Of a stretch of DNA of 64,000 nt, positions 25,904 through 33,391 are shown one piece after another; within the stretch, counting starts at the first letter, position 1; each line of letters opens with the position of its first letter. A program made the position numbers and the translations under genes. Under the pieces are notes generated by a model. That model ran no database searches and was not told where the DNA came from. It saw nothing but the letters and a program-made list of their open reading frames with translations. This DNA comes from GCA-2698665 sp047611265. GTDB taxonomy: Bacteria > Pseudomonadota > Gammaproteobacteria > GCA-002705445 > GCA-002716945. Location: positions 1 through 64,000 of the forward strand of contig JBLFWM010000002.1 of the NCBI GenBank assembly GCA_047611265.1, in the 5' to 3' direction.

Positions 25904-27407
25904 TCAAAGATGTTTCGTCTGCGTCAGCACCATACTTGTATTTGAATCTTTCTGGATCATTTTGCTGCAATAATAAATTTGCTTTTTTATTGGTTTCTCT
26001 TACAAAATCTTCAAAGTCATAAGGACTATCAAAACCGTCCACTTTAATTAAAGACTCTCTCTGTAAAATGACATCGTCTAGTCCTCGGCCACTCCACCAA
26101 AGATTTTCATTTACAACTTGTCGGTATATAGGAGTTCCGGGTAATGGGCTTAGAATAGAAAATGTAAAGCTATCTGCCCCACTATTCATTGCAAAATCAA
26201 TTGTTTGTTGCATTTCTTCAAATGTTTCACCAGGATATCCAAGAATCCAGTAAGTATGAACTAACATTCCAGATTTTTTTGCTTGTTCAATCGAAGGATA
26301 TATTGTTTCTAACGGTAACCTTTTGTTAATTACATCATCTAAAACTCTTTGCACCCCACTCTCACAAGCCAATGTAATTTGATAGCACCCAGAGTCATGC
26401 ATTTTCTGATACATTTCGTCATGCTTTTTGAAGTGATAATTTACTTTAGTTCCATTGGGTGTACACCATGGTAAACCTAGTTTTTCCAGTGCGTCGCACA
26501 ATGAATATAAATTCTTTTTATTTGCTGTCAGGGAGTCATCTTGTATGTGTAATTCGCCAATTTTAAAATCACGAACATCGTTAGCAACCTCATCCATTAT
26601 ATGCTCTGTAGTTCTCCATCTTACTTTTTGACCCCACATTTGTGGAGTAGAACAAAATGTACACTTTTCAGGACAACCTCTAGAGCACATTACGCTGAGA
26701 ACTCTATCAGACTGAGTTTTTGTAGATTGAAAAGCACCTATATCAAAGTAACCTTCCATATTTACAAGATGTCTTGCGGGTCTAGGAAGAAGGTTTAAAT
26801 CATCAAGTCGAGTTGTCGGGTTAATAGAATATTTTCTATATCCAACTTTTCTAACTAATCCCGGTATATGCGAATAATCTTTTTTATTTATTATACAATC
26901 CACAAGATCTGTAAATGGAAACTCACCCTCACCTGTCATGGCCATATCGATATTTTCATCTTCTAAATCATCTAGAACAGTCGATAGCCTTGAATTAATA
27001 TCACTCATTGAATGTTGATAATCAATTATTGAGCTTGAGATATGATTGCCCCCTAAAATTACTGGGATATTTTTATTAACTCGTTTAGTAACTTTGGCAA
27101 TATTATGTGCCGATTCAATTAGATTAGAAAAAAGAACGGATACTCCAACAATATCTGGTGAAAAATCAGATATGACAGCAGCAATTTCTTCATCTGTTTG
27201 CCCAATCATTACAACATTATGATTTGCATCTAAAGTTTTTCTTGTATTCCAGCCATCTAATGCTGAGTCATATATCTTGACTGTGTGGCCTGCCCTTTGA
27301 AGTATGGGAGCAATTAGTAATAGCCCCATAGTAGGTTGTATTCTTGTTATTCCGTCAGTTATGCCTTTTAAATTTGGGCTAACTAATAGTACTCTAGCTT
27401 TTTTCAT
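25890..27407 (-). CDS. B12-binding radical SAM protein
   Basis: A 505-residue protein with an N-terminal cobalamin-binding-type Rossmann domain (about 1-170, with GGNHIS near 119) and a radical SAM domain whose cluster motif is C245-PEK-C249-TF-C252 (CxxxCxxC). Further typical segments are DDSLTANKKN, TYWILGYPGETFEEM and SFTFSILSPLPGTPIY. Known relatives methylate unreactive carbon or phosphorus, or do other radical chemistry; Fom3, which methylates CMP-bound hydroxyethylphosphonate, has the same layout, as do BchE and HpnP. The substrate cannot be decided. A 107-base gap separates it from the VTT gene, so it may have its own promoter. Confidence 0.88.
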   Translation of the reverse strand: MKKARVLLVSPNLKGITDGITRIQPTMGLLLIAPILQRAGHTVKIYDSALDGWNTRKTLDANHNVVMIGQTDEEIAAVISDFSPDIVGVSVLFSNLIESAHNIAKVTKRVNKNIPVILGGNHISSSIIDYQHSMSDINSRLSTVLDDLEDENIDMAMTGEGEFPFTDLVDCIINKKDYSHIPGLVRKVGYRKYSINPTTRLDDLNLLPRPARHLVNMEGYFDIGAFQSTKTQSDRVLSVMCSRGCPEKCTFCSTPQMWGQKVRWRTTEHIMDEVANDVRDFKIGELHIQDDSLTANKKNLYSLCDALEKLGLPWCTPNGTKVNYHFKKHDEMYQKMHDSGCYQITLACESGVQRVLDDVINKRLPLETIYPSIEQAKKSGMLVHTYWILGYPGETFEEMQQTIDFAMNSGADSFTFSILSPLPGTPIYRQVVNENLWWSGRGLDDVILQRESLIKVDGFDSPYDFEDFVRETNKKANLLLQQNDPERFKYKYGADADETSLIKQS

Positions 27408-27436
27408 AATTTAAGTAATTGTTACAATATATACAT

Positions 27437-27442
27437 ATTATA
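27437..27442 (-). promoter_or_regulatory. Possible -10 element of the radical SAM gene
   Basis: The 107-base gap upstream of the radical SAM start contains TATAAT on the minus strand, about 30 bases before the ATG. No good -35 hexamer is found at 16-18 bases, so confidence is low. The gap itself, larger than nearly all others on this strand, supports a transcription start here. Confidence 0.28.
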
Positions 27443-27514
27443 GTATATCTCATGTTAAAACCTAGAGTTATTCTAAGTATATTAATTATGGTCATATAGA
27501 TGCTTATTTTCATA

Positions 27515-28141
27515 TTAGATTATGAGATACTTTTTTATTACATGTTTAAATATCAGAGGAAGCAATCCAAACAATACCAGCAAGACTAGAATATTCGAAT
27601 TAAAACCAACTTCTGTAGTTAATACATTAAGCATCTCTTTCCCAGTGAAAGAAACTAGTATTGTCATTGGTAACATACCAATCTGTGTAACAGCATAAAA
27701 CACCAAAGTCTTCATAGTTGTCAAACCAAAAGTTAAATTGATAATAAAATATGGAAAGATAGGCGTCATTCTTAACGCATACAAATAATATGCACCATTA
27801 TCAGTAAATCCTTTGTTAATTTTATTATATTGCTCTTTAAAAGTTTTCTGGAAATAATCTTTGAATAAAAATCTAGATAACAAGAAAGCAAGAGTTGCAC
27901 CTATAGAGGATGAAAATGAGACTATGGACACGGCATAGTAAATATCAAATAACATTCCAGATAATAAACCTAGAATAAAAGCTACAGGCAATGATATTGA
28001 CGTTAAAGCAACATAGATAAAGAAGAAATATATTTTTGATTTTACCGGGTTAAGGTCAGAGTAGTTAATAAGAGCTTGTAAATTATTATTAATCCATAGA
28101 ATAATTTCGTTCTTACCAAGAATAACTGACAAGACAACCAT
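27515..28141 (-). CDS. VTT-domain membrane protein (TVP38/TMEM64 type)
   Basis: A multi-pass inner-membrane protein of about 208 residues. It has the VTT/SNARE-associated-protein landmarks: LPVAFILGLLSGMLF, a SSIGATLAFLLSRF segment, and YLYALRMTPIFPYFIINLTFGLT, which is highly typical (RxxPxxP...N). Family members are proposed lipid scramblases or transporters; the exact role is unknown. I use the ATG at 28141 (TTG at 28144 is equal). The frame stays open 60 bases further upstream with a Lys-rich and hydrophobic stretch but no standard start codon, only ATT or ATA. Confidence 0.82.
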   Translation of the reverse strand: MVVLSVILGKNEIILWINNNLQALINYSDLNPVKSKIYFFFIYVALTSISLPVAFILGLLSGMLFDIYYAVSIVSFSSSIGATLAFLLSRFLFKDYFQKTFKEQYNKINKGFTDNGAYYLYALRMTPIFPYFIINLTFGLTTMKTLVFYAVTQIGMLPMTILVSFTGKEMLNVLTTEVGFNSNILVLLVLFGLLPLIFKHVIKKYLII

Positions 28142-28200
28142 CAAAAAAATTATTATTAAAAATATTAATATTTTAGAGTTAGTTTTTAATATATTTTTAA

Positions 28201-28947
28201 TTAAGATTCACCACTCAAACTTTTACTGTTAATGTTAGTGCTATCTTTTTTGTCACCAAAGTACTCTTCATAAAAAGAACCACTAACCTCTTTTGTGTAA
28301 GTATAGTATAGAGTCCTCCTGTTTATGTCTGATTTATTCTTTTTTGATCGATGTGGGCATGCATTGCTAAATAAAACCAAATCCCCGGGGTTGAGCTCTA
28401 TAAGCTCAAAATCTAAAGCATCCTCTAATTCTTTAAGAAGATCAGGAGTACCGTTCATTTTTGTATTCTGAAGTAAGTCGCTAAAAGACCCTTCATGTTT
28501 TCTAGAAACCTCTATTGTTCCATTATCTTTAGTGCATTTATCCAGTGCAACTAATGCGTTTATAAAAAAATCAGTATATTTATACCAGCCCTCCTGATCT
28601 ATTTTATTCTTGTCATTAAAAATAAAAACACCATCATAATGTGCAAAAAACCCTTCTCCTCCTGGTGGCTTAGCGTTATATTTATCTTTAAATATAAGAA
28701 ATTTTTCATTAAAGATTTCATGTAATAAATTACTGACTGCAAGGTTTAGTTCTAGTAATTTTTTTCCTTTATCATATAATCTCTCAACTCTTCTCAAGTT
28801 ACCTTTTTTGTCAGTATAAACTTCAGTGTTTTTTGCATTTTCTATTTCATTGAATATCTGAGGAATACTACTTATGTTGATTGCGTTTTTTATTACACAA
28901 TATCCTTTGGTTTCAAAATCTTTTTTATAAGCTTCTTTGATATTCAT
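28201..28947 (-). CDS. PhyH-family Fe(II)/2-oxoglutarate dioxygenase
   Basis: A 248-residue phytanoyl-CoA dioxygenase-like oxygenase. The iron triad is visible: H103-Y-D105 in FFAHYDGVFIF and H199 in NACPHRSKKN, and Arg210/211 are well placed to bind 2-oxoglutarate. The N terminus (FETKGYCVIKNAI) is the standard PhyH opening. PhyH members hydroxylate many small molecules, including aminoethylphosphonate in the case of PhnY*. Because it sits downstream of the phosphonate genes and tupA, a phosphonate or lipid substrate is possible but unproven. Confidence 0.86.
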   Translation of the reverse strand: MNIKEAYKKDFETKGYCVIKNAINISSIPQIFNEIENAKNTEVYTDKKGNLRRVERLYDKGKKLLELNLAVSNLLHEIFNEKFLIFKDKYNAKPPGGEGFFAHYDGVFIFNDKNKIDQEGWYKYTDFFINALVALDKCTKDNGTIEVSRKHEGSFSDLLQNTKMNGTPDLLKELEDALDFELIELNPGDLVLFSNACPHRSKKNKSDINRRTLYYTYTKEVSGSFYEEYFGDKKDSTNINSKSLSGES

Positions 28948-28987
28948 ATTATTATTATACCGAGATTTTATTTAAACATCCAAATTA

Positions 28988-29815
28988 TTATCTAACAAAA
29001 AATAACTGTTCATTGTTTAGCTTGTAACTCTCGATTAATATTTTTCCATGATCTGATAGTATCCAGTTATAAAAAAGTTTTGATGGAATGTCATTAATAT
29101 TTGGACACCTTTTCTTATTGACTTGTATGATTCCATACTGATTGAATAAAAGAGAATCGTTTTCAAATAATATTTTATGATTTAATTTATTTTTAAAATT
29201 AAGCCATGTTGCTCTATCTGTATAAGTGTAGCCATTCATGCCAATTGCGATATTAATTGTAGACCCCATTCCTTGTCCACTCTCATAATAAAAATTATAG
29301 TTATTATTTTTTGGATCAATCTCGGCTGCTTCCCATATTTTAATTTCTGCTTTATGTGTGCCGCTATCATCACCTCTAGAAATGAATCTAATGTTTCCTG
29401 AGGAAATATTTTTAAATGCTTCATTTATATTTTTTTCTTTTGCTATATTAAATGGGTCATCTTTAGGGCCAATTACTACAAAATCATTATACATAAGATC
29501 CTCTCTATCAACTCCATAGCCTTTTTTAACAAAATCAATTTCATCATCCAAGGAATGAACTATTAATATGTCTGCATTACAGTTTTTAGCATTAACTATT
29601 GCCTGTCCTGTCCCATAAGCAACTACTTTAACTTTTATTTTATATAATTTTTCAAATTCAGGTAAAATAAATTTATAAAAACCAGAATCTCTTGTTGAAG
29701 TTGTTGACTGAATAATAAGTTCACCTTCATTTTTTTCGCCTGAAAGTGAAAGATTGCTGAATAATGGCAATAACATACATATATAAATTAGTCTAATAAG
29801 TAATATTTTTTTCAT
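28988..29815 (-). CDS. tupA: Tungstate ABC transporter substrate-binding protein
   Basis: Periplasmic oxyanion-binding protein, 275 residues with an N-terminal signal segment (about 1-24). The anion site hallmark TTSTRDSGF (38-46) is the TupA motif, and RGDDSGTHKAE and DRATWLNFKN are further family segments. The family prefers tungstate (with molybdate as a weaker ligand), which would be used for molybdenum/tungsten cofactor enzymes. It forms an operon with the ATPase (ATGA overlap) and permease just upstream. No molybdo- or tungstoenzyme gene is in the window. Confidence 0.88.
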   Translation of the reverse strand: MKKILLIRLIYICMLLPLFSNLSLSGEKNEGELIIQSTTSTRDSGFYKFILPEFEKLYKIKVKVVAYGTGQAIVNAKNCNADILIVHSLDDEIDFVKKGYGVDREDLMYNDFVVIGPKDDPFNIAKEKNINEAFKNISSGNIRFISRGDDSGTHKAEIKIWEAAEIDPKNNNYNFYYESGQGMGSTINIAIGMNGYTYTDRATWLNFKNKLNHKILFENDSLLFNQYGIIQVNKKRCPNINDIPSKLFYNWILSDHGKILIESYKLNNEQLFFVR

Positions 29816-30441
29816 ATTTTAGCTACTTTATTTAATTTACAATTTTCTAATTCATAAACTTCATCTGCCATTTTTTTAGATTGATTTCCGTTTTGTGTAA
29901 TTAATACTATTTTACTTAAACATGATTTTTCTTTTAACAAGTCTTCGACTAATATTTTATTTTTTGCATCTAAATTACTTGTTGGTTCATCACAAAATAT
30001 TATATTTGGCTCTATTATCAATGCTCTGACAATTGAAATCATTTGTTGTTGGCCGCCAGATAAATTAAAAGCATATTCTTTGGAAAGATCAGTTAAGTCA
30101 TATTTAGATAATATGTTTTTAACTTTTGGCAATGCGCTAAATCTAGACATGTTATTGTTCACCATTAATGCATGCAAAAGGTTATCCTCAATACTTCTTC
30201 TTAGTAAGACAGGCTTTTGAAAGATAAAGCTGGGCCTTAAATTTTTGCAGTATGTTATGTATCCATTTTCTGGCTGGAGAAAACCAGCCATTAATCGTAA
30301 CAATGTAGTTTTCCCTGCTCCATTGTCTCCATATATGACGCACATCCCTGTTTTTGAGAGCTTAATATCTATGTCTCGCAATATTTGACGCTTCTTGTAT
30401 GCGAAAGATACTTTTTTAAAGTTAAGGCTAATATTCTCCAT
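29812..30441 (-). CDS. tupC: Tungstate ABC transporter ATP-binding protein
   Basis: The 209-residue ATPase of the tungstate importer. It has Walker A (YGDNGAGKTTLLRL near 39-50), the Q-loop FIFQKPVLLRRS, the ABC signature LSGGQQQM, Walker B (IIFCDEPTS) and the switch region VLITQNGNQ, in which Asn-Gly stands at the place usually held by the switch His. The compact length lacks a C-terminal regulatory domain. It overlaps the permease stop by 14 bases and the tupA start by four, so all three are co-translated. Ion choice is inferred from the partner TupA. Confidence 0.87.
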   Translation of the reverse strand: MENISLNFKKVSFAYKKRQILRDIDIKLSKTGMCVIYGDNGAGKTTLLRLMAGFLQPENGYITYCKNLRPSFIFQKPVLLRRSIEDNLLHALMVNNNMSRFSALPKVKNILSKYDLTDLSKEYAFNLSGGQQQMISIVRALIIEPNIIFCDEPTSNLDAKNKILVEDLLKEKSCLSKIVLITQNGNQSKKMADEVYELENCKLNKVAKI

Positions 30442-31129
30442 TTCTCTCTAATTCCTTATTTTTAATTAGCGACAAAACTATATTAATTATTAATGCAATT
30501 AAAATTAAACTTATACCTAACCCTAGTGCTTTAGCTAGATTACCCCTAGATGTTTCTAGAACTATGCTTGTCGTCATTACTCTTGTTAAATGGTCAATAT
30601 TACCGCCAACTATTATGATTGCCCCAACCTCTGATAATGCTCTTCCAAGGCCAGCAAGTATGTTTGTCAGCAATTTATATCTTACTTCCCACAATATTGT
30701 TTTCATAATAGATGTAAAATTTGCATTAATTGAAAGAAAATAATCTTGGTAATAATTTAAGCAGTTATCAATAGAGTCTTTTGATAAAGATACTATTATC
30801 GGTACTACCAGAATTGTTTGAGCTATTATCATTGCAGCTGGTGTATACAATAGCTCTAAATTCCCAAAAGGACCATTATATGAAATTAATATATATAAAA
30901 TAACACCTACTGCTACTGGCGGTAAACTCATTAAGGAGTTAAATACAATTGTTATAAAATCTTTCCCAACAAATTTCTTTATAGAGAGTAGCGAGGCAAT
31001 TGGTAGAGATATTGTTATTGATATAATTAATGCAGAAAAAGACACATATAAAGAGAGACCAATTATCTCTAAAAGATATGAATCAAGGGTAAATAATAAA
31101 TCAAGAGAGTCGTAAAAAATATTATCCAT
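30428..31129 (-). CDS. tupB: Tungstate ABC transporter permease
   Basis: A 233-residue inner-membrane permease with five to six hydrophobic segments. The permease loop for the ATPase reads LAGLGRALSEVGAIIIVGGNI, shown here in parts as GRALSEVGA and GGNID, the EAA-type motif of TupB and ModB-like proteins. Upstream segments (LPIASLLSIKKF and LMSLPPVAVGVILY) are also typical, the LPPxxxG pattern being diagnostic. It starts four bases after the alcohol dehydrogenase stop, which ties the transporter to the phosphonate genes in one transcript. Confidence 0.87.
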   Translation of the reverse strand: MDNIFYDSLDLLFTLDSYLLEIIGLSLYVSFSALIISITISLPIASLLSIKKFVGKDFITIVFNSLMSLPPVAVGVILYILISYNGPFGNLELLYTPAAMIIAQTILVVPIIVSLSKDSIDNCLNYYQDYFLSINANFTSIMKTILWEVRYKLLTNILAGLGRALSEVGAIIIVGGNIDHLTRVMTTSIVLETSRGNLAKALGLGISLILIALIINIVLSLIKNKELERNGEY

Positions 31130-31133
31130 TAGA

Positions 31134-32261
31134 TTATTTCTCCCAGAGAATCTGGGTCATGTCTGCGCTATTAATTTTTACTGGGTTATTTTTTAATCTA
31201 AATTGATCAACACTTCGAATTATTTGCTTTAGATCATTTCTGCTTAATGAACAAGCCTTGATAATATTTGACTCTAATCCGCTCCTCTTCATTAGATTAT
31301 ACCAATAAATTGATGCTTCTTGTGCGGATGTGACTTCTAATATTTTAAAAAGAGATTTCATCGTTTTAAGCAAATATTCGTGACCTCTTTTGTCTGTAAC
31401 ACTTATGTCATCTTCGGGTGTATTTAAAATAAAAAACTTACCTAGAGTTAATGCAACAGCATGTCCATGCTGTAAGCCAAACTTTGAACTAATTTTATAT
31501 GACAACGCATGAGGGGCCGTTGTTTTGGTGATATTTATTGCTTGACCCGAAAGATTTGCTGCTTTTGCCATTGCCGCGCGCGCGTCAGGACTCTTGTTAA
31601 ACGAATTTATTATATTCTTCTTAATCAATTTAATTGCTCTTGCAGAAATTTTTTTAGACTCAACAGTAGAATTTATTGACCAGTAAGATTCAATAGATTG
31701 AGAAAATGCATCGAAAGCTGAAGATGCTCTAAGTTTTTTATTCATACTATTGCTCAGACTCGAGTCTATAAAAGCATAATTAGGCAGCATATTTTTATGA
31801 GACACTGAATATTTTTTATTATTAATATAAATTACTGCAAAAGATGTACTTTCGCTACCTGTACCAGATGTAGTTGGTATCGCAATCATTTTTAATTTTG
31901 GCTTTTTAAGTTTTATATTATTTCTAATCAATTCGCTGGAATTAGTATTTTGAGAGAGGATATTAATAAGTTTCCCCATATCTATAACACTTCCGCCGCC
32001 GATACTTATAATAATTTCTGGTTTAAAATTTTTTAATAAATCTATCCCTTCGTTAACATCTCTAAGTTTGGGATTATTATCAAAACCATGAAATCTTTTT
32101 GTTAAGTAATTTTTTGTTATAGGATCTATTAATGATTTAATATCTGATTTTAGGTAAGACTTATTGGCTGTTACAAAAAGTATTTTGGTAGGCTTAAGTT
32201 TTTTAACCACACCAAATAATTTATCTCTCAAATTTTGTGTAAAAAAGATTTTCTGTTTCAT
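31134..32261 (-). CDS. Fe-type alcohol dehydrogenase, probable phosphonoacetaldehyde reductase (FomC/PhpC-like)
   Basis: Group III (iron-type) alcohol dehydrogenase of 375 residues. The NAD-binding motif is GGGSVIDMGK (88-97), followed by PTTSGTGSESTSF (129-141). Metal ligands corresponding to Asp, His and His are D184, H251 and H265, while the fourth position holds Gln188 instead of His (FDAFSQSIES). It lies immediately after phosphonopyruvate decarboxylase (ATGA overlap), so reduction of phosphonoacetaldehyde to 2-hydroxyethylphosphonate is the natural prediction, as done by FomC and PhpC. That pathway choice, rather than a transaminase, points away from 2-aminoethylphosphonate. Confidence 0.85.
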   Translation of the reverse strand: MKQKIFFTQNLRDKLFGVVKKLKPTKILFVTANKSYLKSDIKSLIDPITKNYLTKRFHGFDNNPKLRDVNEGIDLLKNFKPEIIISIGGGSVIDMGKLINILSQNTNSSELIRNNIKLKKPKLKMIAIPTTSGTGSESTSFAVIYINNKKYSVSHKNMLPNYAFIDSSLSNSMNKKLRASSAFDAFSQSIESYWSINSTVESKKISARAIKLIKKNIINSFNKSPDARAAMAKAANLSGQAINITKTTAPHALSYKISSKFGLQHGHAVALTLGKFFILNTPEDDISVTDKRGHEYLLKTMKSLFKILEVTSAQEASIYWYNLMKRSGLESNIIKACSLSRNDLKQIIRSVDQFRLKNNPVKINSADMTQILWEK

Positions 32262-33391
32262 GTTTTTAAGAAATTCATTAGAGATTTTTTATTTTCTAAA
32301 GGTGTTGATTTAGGCCGTCCTAGGTCACTACGTGTTCCATTTGATATCATTACTTCTAAAAAGCTAGTTCCTTTATATTTCTTAACTTTTAAAATAGCTT
32401 CTTTCAGCTGCTTTTCATTTTTAGCAGTTAATACATAGTCATAACCCATACTTTTAGCAATATTTTTCATATTAAATTTATGAGCCGTAGTTGGTTGACC
32501 ACCAACAGATTCATGGGAGCCGTTATTAAAAACAATATGTTTCAAATTATTACATTTTAAAGCCCCATTGGTTGTCAATGACCCCATATGCATAATCATC
32601 GAGCCATCTCCATCAAAACAATATACGGATTGCTTCTTTTTCTGTAATGCTATACCTAATGCAATTTGATTTGCATGACCCATGCCTCCAACCGTTAAGA
32701 AGTCTCTACTATGGTCCTGATTGTTATTTTTTCTATATTCGTATAGTTCTCTAGATGCAAATCCAGTTGTGGATATTATTACATCTTTATCTCCTACATG
32801 ACTCATAATTAACTCAATAGCCTTCTCTCTAACTAATGGATAACTTGATTCATTAATATTCTTCAGATTATATTTGTCAAATGTTTCTTTCTCTACAATC
32901 AAGGCTACAGGAGAATTACTTTTTCTAGTTTGATTAATAGAATTAGTTATAATATCTTTAATTTTTTCAGGCTTATTTAGTTTATTAATTATTTTGTAAG
33001 GTATTTTCATTGCTTTAAGCATATCTAGCATGACACGGCCAGTTTTTTTATGTTGCGGTTCATCTTTTACGCCTGGTTTACCTCTCCAGCCTATAATTAA
33101 AAGCATAGGTATCGAATAAACATCTTTATCCGCAAGTGATAATAACGGGTTAATCAAATTACCAAGTCCTGAATTCTGAAGATAGATTGCGGGAACCTTA
33201 TTTGTTGATAAGTGATAACCAATCGATATTGATAAGGCACTCCCCTCATTTGCAGCAATAATATGATTATTGGTCTTACTATAATCAGAGATATAAAAAC
33301 ATAAATCTTTAAGTAAAGAGTCAGGTACGCCTGTGAAAAAATCAACTCCTTTCTTTTTAAGATGTTCAAAGAATATCTTTGGCTTTATCAT
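32258..33391 (-). CDS. aepY: Phosphonopyruvate decarboxylase
   Basis: Thiamine-diphosphate enzyme that turns phosphonopyruvate into phosphonoacetaldehyde, the step that pulls the PEP mutase equilibrium forward. The sequence has FFTGVPDSLLK (18-28), the TPP-activating Glu in AANEGSA (47-53), MGHANQIALGIAL, and the Mg/TPP motif FDGDGSMIMHMG with a later NNGSHESVGGQPT. The last segment is a hallmark of this decarboxylase. The length of 377 is right. It shares one base with the aepX-like stop (TAATG) and four with the dehydrogenase start. Confidence 0.93.
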   Translation of the reverse strand: MIKPKIFFEHLKKKGVDFFTGVPDSLLKDLCFYISDYSKTNNHIIAANEGSALSISIGYHLSTNKVPAIYLQNSGLGNLINPLLSLADKDVYSIPMLLIIGWRGKPGVKDEPQHKKTGRVMLDMLKAMKIPYKIINKLNKPEKIKDIITNSINQTRKSNSPVALIVEKETFDKYNLKNINESSYPLVREKAIELIMSHVGDKDVIISTTGFASRELYEYRKNNNQDHSRDFLTVGGMGHANQIALGIALQKKKQSVYCFDGDGSMIMHMGSLTTNGALKCNNLKHIVFNNGSHESVGGQPTTAHKFNMKNIAKSMGYDYVLTAKNEKQLKEAILKVKKYKGTSFLEVMISNGTRSDLGRPKSTPLENKKSLMNFLKT

